A stretch of DNA of 64,000 bases from JAENVU01 sp031362155 (GTDB taxonomy: Bacteria > Actinomycetota > Acidimicrobiia > IMCC26256 > JAENVU01), in NCBI GenBank assembly GCA_031362155.1, contig JANLRZ010000206.1, positions 1 to 64,000 of the forward strand, written 5' to 3'. Position numbers and translations under genes: made by a program. The notes beneath the pieces are model-generated. The model worked only from the letters and a program-made list of their open reading frames with translations. It did no database searches and was not told where the DNA came from. Positions 59,647 to 64,000 of this stretch are shown here, in pieces (positions within the stretch are counted from its first letter, which is position 1; every line of letters begins with the position of its first letter).

Positions 59647-61028
59647 GTGGCGGTCCCGCCCACCGTGAGTTCAGCCACCCGCAGGGTGGGTTGGCCGGAC
59701 GACACCGGCACGCTCTGACCGTCCTTGCCACACATGCCGGTCCACGTCTCGAAGTCGTTGCCGACGACGTCGACCGCGCGCAGCGCTTCGGGGCCGTTTC
59801 CGATGAGCTGGGCCGCTCGCACGGGGTAGGTGATCTCACCGTTCTCGATCATGTACGCCTCCGTGATCCCGAAGACGAAGTCGCCGGTCGCGGTGTTGAC
59901 CTGTCCGCCGCCGAGTGCGACGCAATAGAGCCCGTACGGCGTCTGGCGGATGATCTCGTCCGGATCCTCCTTGCCCGGGGTGATGTAAGTGTTCGTCATC
60001 CGCACCATAGGAAGGTGTTGATACGTCTCGCGCCGCCCGTTCCCCGAACTCGCCCGTCCATCACGACGGGCGCGCAGCAGGTCCCACATGTAGTCGGTGA
60101 GGATGCCGTCGTCGATGAGCACGTTGCGTTGTGCGGGTGCGCCTTCGTCGTCGATCGTGCACGCACCCCAATCGTGAGCGAGGCCACCGTCGTCGACCAG
60201 CGTGACCCCCTGACCCGCGACGCGATCGCCCACGCGACCCGCGAACACCGACGCGTCGCGAGCCACCAGATCGGCTTCCAGACCGTGCCCGCATGCTTCG
60301 TGGAACAGCACCCCGCCGGCACCTCGACGCAAGACGACCGGCAACTTGCCGCTCGGCGCGGGCCGAGCCTCGAGCTTCGACACCGCGCGGGCCGCCGCGA
60401 TACGGGCGATCTCCTCGGGTGGGTGCTCGTCGAAGAACTCGAATCCGACGGTTCGCCCTGGTGCTTCGCTCCCGGTCTGGAGCCCGGTGTCGGCTGCGGC
60501 GACGCAGCTCACAACGAAACGGGTCCGCACCTGGTCGTCCGAGGCCAGCACACCATCGGAGTTGGCGACGAGGAAGCGACGCCGGCCATCGGCGTAACTC
60601 GCGGTGACCTGGGTGATGGAGTCCGAGTGCGAGCGGGCGGCGGCGTCGGCTCGCTCGAGCATCTCGACCTTCGCCTGCTTCGACACCGACTCGGGCAGCG
60701 TCACGATCGCCTGCGGGGTGTTCACGCTCGGTGTGAGTGCCGCGACCCGAGTCCCGGGACCACCGGCACTGGCCGCAGCCGACGCCGCCTGGGCGGCTGC
60801 CCCGAGTCCGGCCTCGGTGAGGTCGGACGTGTGGGCGAATCCAGTGGTCTCACCCTTGACGACCCGGATCCCCGCACCCCGGCTGCGCCCGGACCGCATC
60901 TCCTCGACCTTGCCGTCGTCGAAGGTGGCCGAGGTCGACGCTCGATCCTCGACGAAGACGTCGGCGAAATCGCCGCCGCCCGCCATTGCGCGGTCCAGCG
61001 TGGCTTCCACGATACGAGTCTCGATCAA
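59643..61028 (-). CDS. tldD: TldD-type metalloprotease subunit
   Basis: The 461-residue protein has the zinc site HEACGHGLEAD (HExxxH), the conserved GVTLVDDGGLAHDWGACTIDDEG and RNVLIDDGILTDYMWD, then MTNTYITPGKEDP and FVFGITEAYMIENG. TldD supplies the active site of the TldD-TldE protease. The TTG start is eight bases after GGAGGT and begins LIETRIVEATL, the usual N-terminus; a longer frame upstream is not supported. The stop overlaps the tldE start. It is divergent from the hotdog thioesterase. Confidence 0.92.
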   Translation of the reverse strand: MIETRIVEATLDRAMAGGGDFADVFVEDRASTSATFDDGKVEEMRSGRSRGAGIRVVKGETTGFAHTSDLTEAGLGAAAQAASAAASAGGPGTRVAALTPSVNTPQAIVTLPESVSKQAKVEMLERADAAARSHSDSITQVTASYADGRRRFLVANSDGVLASDDQVRTRFVVSCVAAADTGLQTGSEAPGRTVGFEFFDEHPPEEIARIAAARAVSKLEARPAPSGKLPVVLRRGAGGVLFHEACGHGLEADLVARDASVFAGRVGDRVAGQGVTLVDDGGLAHDWGACTIDDEGAPAQRNVLIDDGILTDYMWDLLRARRDGRASSGNGRRETYQHLPMVRMTNTYITPGKEDPDEIIRQTPYGLYCVALGGGQVNTATGDFVFGITEAYMIENGEITYPVRAAQLIGNGPEALRAVDVVGNDFETWTGMCGKDGQSVPVSSGQPTLRVAELTVGGTAT

Positions 61029-61081
61029 CCCGTTCACCTCCGATGTGCTCAGTTCGTCCAGCGAGTGCGTATGGTACGTCC

Positions 61082-61468
61082 GTGCCGCTCGATGCAGGTC
61101 TCTCCGGGTTCGTCTCCCACGTGGTCTTGGAGTCCGACACCGCGCTCGCGCAAGGAACCGGTTCGGTTGCCGTGATCTCGACCCCCGAAGTTGTCCGGCT
61201 GGCCGAGCAGGCCGCCGTCGCGGCGGTCGATGGCCATGTCCCCGAAGGCCACACGACCGTGGGCTACCGGGTGCAGTTGGATCACCTCGCACCCGTCGCG
61301 GTCGGCGAATCACTCACGGCCGAAGCGGTCCTCGAGACGATCGAAGGTCGGCGGCTGACGTTCCGGGTGTCGGTGAAGTACCGCGCCGGCCTCGTGGCCG
61401 CGGGTCGCATCACCCGGGTGGCGGTGGAGGAAGCCCGATTCCTCGCCCGCGCCGCCGGCAGCACGTAG
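61082..61468 (+). CDS. Hotdog-fold thioesterase-like protein
   Basis: A 128-residue protein with the fluoroacetyl-CoA thioesterase (FlK)-like pattern: TGSVAVISTPEVVRLAEQAAVAAVDGHVPEGHTTVGYRVQLDHLAPVAVG, followed by LEGRRL-type beta strands and a C-terminal ITRVAVEEARFLARA. Family members hydrolyse acyl-CoA thioesters. GTG 61082 lies six bases after TATGGT, so it is probably leaderless and the frame upstream is not used. It is divergent from tldD and convergent with the alpha/beta hydrolase. Confidence 0.8.
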   Translation: MPLDAGLSGFVSHVVLESDTALAQGTGSVAVISTPEVVRLAEQAAVAAVDGHVPEGHTTVGYRVQLDHLAPVAVGESLTAEAVLETIEGRRLTFRVSVKYRAGLVAAGRITRVAVEEARFLARAAGST

Positions 61469-61507
61469 CAGGCGCTCCCCGCGGCGGCCCTTGCTGTGCG
61501 GCCGTTG

Positions 61508-62341
61508 CTAGCCGACGGTTGCGGCGGCGTCGATCGACGCGAGGAAGCGGCGCAGCTCCGCCAGCCACGCGTCGCCGTTTTCGAACTGCGGTGAGTGACC
61601 CGCGTCGGGAATGACCACCAGCTCCGCACCGGGAATGGCCGCGGCCATGGCGTGCGATCCCGTAAGGAACGGTCGGTCTTGCGCACCGACCATCACCAAG
61701 GTCGGACACGACACCGCGACGGCCAACTGGTCGAGTTGCTCGGGTTGGTCGCGTACGTCGATCAGCATCTTCGTGTACATCGCCTGGCGCAGCGTCGCCC
61801 ACTTGCGATCGCCGAACTCCCGGTAGCCGGGACGCTCGCGCAACATCTGCTCGTACGCCGGCGTCCCCAGCGGAGAGAACGCGTCCATGACGCGCTTGAG
61901 TTCGTCCATACCCTGCTCGTTCGCGATCTGGACCCCGAGGTCGATGATCTCGGAGTCCAGCGTCGGCACCGGGCCCGATGACGTGTCCATCAACACGAGT
62001 GCGTCGATCCGCTCAGGGGTGCGCAGGACGAACCGCCGCACCAGCATCCCGCCCATCGAGTGGCCCAACACTCGGAAGGTCGAGATGCCGAGTTGGTCGA
62101 CCACGCACTCGAGGTCGCTCGCGAACCGATCGAGGGAGTAGGCGTCCTCGTCCTCGGGGCCACCACTCGCCCCGTGGCCGCGTAGGTCGAACGCCACCAC
62201 CCGGTGGTCGACCGCTAGATCGTCGATCTGATCGAAGAAGTCTTCCTTGGCGCCACCGAATCCGTGCACCAGCACCAGCACCGGCCCGGCGCCGCGATCG
62301 ACGACTTCCAACTCGACACCATCATCGGCGATGACGCGCAC
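61508..62341 (-). CDS. Alpha/beta hydrolase
   Basis: The 277-residue protein is a classical alpha/beta-hydrolase. It has VDRGAGPVLVLVHGFGGAKEDFFDQ with the oxyanion HG, VVAFDLRGHGASGGPED, the nucleophile elbow GHSMGGMLV (GxSxG), an acid in GAQDRPFLTG, and the catalytic His in IPDAGHSPQFE. GTG 62341 is preceded by GGAGGAGGG; a start at 62392 would add a tail that is not typical. It could be an esterase, lactonase or epoxide hydrolase; a fuconolactonase role is not supported because that enzyme has another fold. Confidence 0.88.
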   Translation of the reverse strand: MRVIADDGVELEVVDRGAGPVLVLVHGFGGAKEDFFDQIDDLAVDHRVVAFDLRGHGASGGPEDEDAYSLDRFASDLECVVDQLGISTFRVLGHSMGGMLVRRFVLRTPERIDALVLMDTSSGPVPTLDSEIIDLGVQIANEQGMDELKRVMDAFSPLGTPAYEQMLRERPGYREFGDRKWATLRQAMYTKMLIDVRDQPEQLDQLAVAVSCPTLVMVGAQDRPFLTGSHAMAAAIPGAELVVIPDAGHSPQFENGDAWLAELRRFLASIDAAATVG

Positions 62342-62405
62342 GTTTCCCTCCTCCGCATCCAAGACGCCACGGAAGGCGCCGAAGGACCCCATAGGCTAGG
62401 CCCTC

Positions 62406-63422
62406 ATGGAGGACCTCGACGCCGGAACCGACCGCGTCCCCACCCGACGGGGTCGGGTCGGCCTGGGAATCCGATTGGTGGTCAGCGCCGCACTCCTCGC
62501 CCTCCTGATCTCGAAGATCGACTTCGATGCCGTCGTCCCGCGTGAACGCCACTTCTCGACCCTGGTGTGGTTCGGGCTGGCGCTCGCGACGGCCTTCGTC
62601 GGCATCATCCTGTCGGCGTGGCGGTGGCAACGGGTGATCCAGGCGTTCGGGATCCACGTGCCGCTGCGAACCCTGACCACGCACTACTTCGCCGGCCAGT
62701 TCGTCGGCAACGTCCTGCCCTCCACCATCGGCGGAGACGTCCTGCGGGTGACCCGGAGCGCGAAGAACATCGGATCTCGCGAGACCGCGTTCGCGGCAGT
62801 CGCACTCGAACGCCTCACGGGGTTTCTCGTGCTGCCGCTCATCAGTGCAACCGGGTTCGTCATCGACCCGAACTTGCTCTCGTCTGACAAAGCGTGGGTC
62901 GCGCTGCTGATCTCCGGGATCACGCTCGCCGCGCTCAGCGTCATCCTGGTGCTCGCCGGCCACCCGAATGCGGCCGGGCGGTTCCAGCACAACGAGAACT
63001 GGACCCGGTTCCTCGGCGCGGTGCACGTGGGCATCGGATATCTCCGCCGCGACCGGAGCCAGATCCTCGGCGTCGTCGGGACCGCGCTCATCTACCAAGC
63101 GTCCGTCGTGGTCATGGTCGGATTCCTGGTCCTCACCTTCGACGCCGGCATTCCCGCCGCGGCGCTCATCGCGTTCGTCCCGATCGTTGCCATCGCCCAG
63201 GTCGTTCCGATCTCGTTGTCCGGTCTCGGTGTCCGGGAAGGCATGTTGGTGCTGTTGCTCCACCCGCTCGGCGTGTCGACTGGGCACGCGGTCGGTATCG
63301 GCCTCGCCTGGTACGCAACGATGCTCATCGTCAGCTTGTTCGGCGCCCCGGCCTTCGCGGTCGGTCACCGCACACCCGCAACACCAACCTCTGCCGCCGA
63401 GAGCTCGCCGACGCCCACATGA
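62406..63422 (+). CDS. Lysylphosphatidylglycerol synthase-type transmembrane protein (UPF0104/AglD-like)
   Basis: A 338-residue protein with about eight transmembrane helices. It has LVWFGLALATAFVGIILSAWRWQRVI, TTHYFAGQFVGNVLPSTIGGDVLRVTRSAK, ALERLTGFLVLPLI and GLGVREGMLVLLLHPLGV, the landmarks of the YbhN/AglD family of flippase-like proteins. The function is unknown; related proteins move isoprenoid-linked or lipid substrates. ATG 62406 is eight bases after TAGGCT, a leaderless start. The stop overlaps the PAP2 gene (ATGA). Confidence 0.88.
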   Translation: MEDLDAGTDRVPTRRGRVGLGIRLVVSAALLALLISKIDFDAVVPRERHFSTLVWFGLALATAFVGIILSAWRWQRVIQAFGIHVPLRTLTTHYFAGQFVGNVLPSTIGGDVLRVTRSAKNIGSRETAFAAVALERLTGFLVLPLISATGFVIDPNLLSSDKAWVALLISGITLAALSVILVLAGHPNAAGRFQHNENWTRFLGAVHVGIGYLRRDRSQILGVVGTALIYQASVVVMVGFLVLTFDAGIPAAALIAFVPIVAIAQVVPISLSGLGVREGMLVLLLHPLGVSTGHAVGIGLAWYATMLIVSLFGAPAFAVGHRTPATPTSAAESSPTPT

Positions 63423-64000
63423 GCGACATCGTCCTCGAGGAACCTTCGGCGAGACTCCGACGCCTTCCGGGCGCTCGCATCCTGACCGGCGGCCGGGTGA
63501 TCTATTGGTGGTTCGAGATCATCGCGGTGCTGTCGTACTACTTCATCTATAGCGCCGTCCGGAATGCCGATGCCGACAAGCCCGAACTCGCACGCCAGCA
63601 CGCCCTCCAACTGATCAACTTCCAGAAGACCCTCGGCATTTACCACGAGCAGGCAATCCACAAGTGGGCCATCCAGATCGAGCCCATGATCGTGACCGCC
63701 AACTACTTCTACGGGTCGCTGCATTTCGTGGTCACGATCGGCGTCGCGATCTTCCTCTTCCGGAAGTTCCCGGACGACTATCCACTGTGGCGCAACACGC
63801 TCGCCATCGCCACCGCGCTCGCGCTCATCGGCTTCCGTTTCTGGCCGCTCATGCCGCCGCGCCTGCTTCCCCACCACTACGGGTTCGTCGACACGCTCGC
63901 CAAGTACCCGACGTTCTGGAGTTTCAACTCGGGGACGATGAAGAAGATCTCCAACCAGTTCGCAGCGATGCCGAGCGTGCACTGCGCCTGGGCACTGTGG
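63419..64000 (+). CDS. PAP2-family membrane protein (partial, runs off the window)
   Basis: At least 194 residues are present and the frame is still open at the window edge. It has several transmembrane helices (WWFEIIAVLSYYFIYSAV, YFYGSLHFVVTIGVAIFLF, LAIATALALIGFRFWP) and the start of PAP2 motif features: PPRLLPHHYG and AMPSVHCAWALW, which matches the PSxHxxW-type phosphatase motif. It is close to inositol-phosphoceramide-synthase-like or acyl-phosphatase members. The ATG overlaps the upstream stop, so it is translated with the flippase-like gene. The rest of the catalytic site is outside the window. Confidence 0.85.
   Translation, partial: MSDIVLEEPSARLRRLPGARILTGGRVIYWWFEIIAVLSYYFIYSAVRNADADKPELARQHALQLINFQKTLGIYHEQAIHKWAIQIEPMIVTANYFYGSLHFVVTIGVAIFLFRKFPDDYPLWRNTLAIATALALIGFRFWPLMPPRLLPHHYGFVDTLAKYPTFWSFNSGTMKKISNQFAAMPSVHCAWALW

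Noticed and set aside
61508..62341. Alpha/beta hydrolase as the missing fuconolactonase
   Set aside because: Known fuconolactonases are amidohydrolases of a different fold, and this gene is 52 kb from the cluster.

Overview
The window is high-GC (roughly two thirds G+C), densely packed chromosomal DNA of an actinobacterium, most likely an environmental Acidimicrobiia-type lineage rather than a classical actinomycete (inference). The signs are a DinB-fold enzyme of the mycothiol-dependent type, an F420/flavin luciferase-like oxidoreductase, the actinobacterial neighbourhood galU-moeA-moaA/moaC next to a GlpR/SepX-like membrane protein, many P450, acyl-CoA dehydrogenase and Baeyer-Villiger genes, and many start codons that sit 5-8 bases after a TANNNT -10 box (leaderless transcription). 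I saw no insertion sequence, phage gene, CRISPR array or rRNA. One tRNA gene (Ala, CGC) is present.

Layout. 1-4.3 kb: a chimeric aldo/keto reductase at the window edge, a methyltransferase, and a reverse-strand trio of sulfotransferase, TauD-type dioxygenase (broken by one missing base) and a metallo-beta-lactamase-fold protein that has lost its metal ligands. 4.4-10.3 kb: a sugar-acid cluster that fits the non-phosphorylating L-fucose pathway (aldose dehydrogenase, fuconate dehydratase, keto-deoxy-fuconate dehydrogenase, diketo-acid hydrolase) plus a solute-binding protein with no signal peptide. 10.3-15.6 kb: FMN-barrel protein, PPK2, M20 amidohydrolase, aldehyde dehydrogenase with its DUF779 partner. 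15.8-18.2 kb: lipoprotein and HAMP-GAF-GGDEF diguanylate cyclase. 18.3-25.2 kb: P450, small monooxygenase, enoyl-CoA hydratase, acyl-CoA dehydrogenases and an alpha/beta-hydrolase fused to a class III nucleotide cyclase.

25.3-33 kb holds secreted proteins (beta-helix lipoprotein and others), a hotdog dehydratase, a Baeyer-Villiger monooxygenase, a SnoaL-like protein and a luciferase-like oxidoreductase. 33-40.6 kb: aldehyde dehydrogenase, ABC-F ATPase, an FtsX-type permease with an ABC ATPase fused to a cyclic-nucleotide-binding domain, and a Calx-beta/propeller secreted protein. 40.9-46.5 kb: DinB-fold enzyme, GH10 xylanase, PGPGW membrane protein, and a P2-type ATPase preceded by a sigma-70-type promoter and a yybP-ykoY (manganese) riboswitch, then tRNA-Ala. 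46.5-50.7 kb: secreted hydrolase, PI-PLC-like lipoprotein and a bacterial translin homologue.

50.7-57.5 kb is the conserved actinobacterial core: GlpR/SepX-like protein, moaC, moaA, moeA, galU, plsY and an FmdB zinc-ribbon protein. 57.6-64 kb: SAF-domain protein, the TldD/TldE protease pair, a hotdog thioesterase, an alpha/beta hydrolase, a flippase-like membrane protein and a PAP2-family membrane enzyme cut by the window end.

Taken together the genes describe an aerobic heterotroph that degrades plant or algal sugars (fucose, xylan) and lipids. Its signalling is partly visible: c-di-GMP (GGDEF enzyme) and a cyclic nucleotide (cyclase fusion and a nucleotide-binding ABC ATPase) are both represented, and metal export appears to be controlled by a Mn2+ riboswitch.
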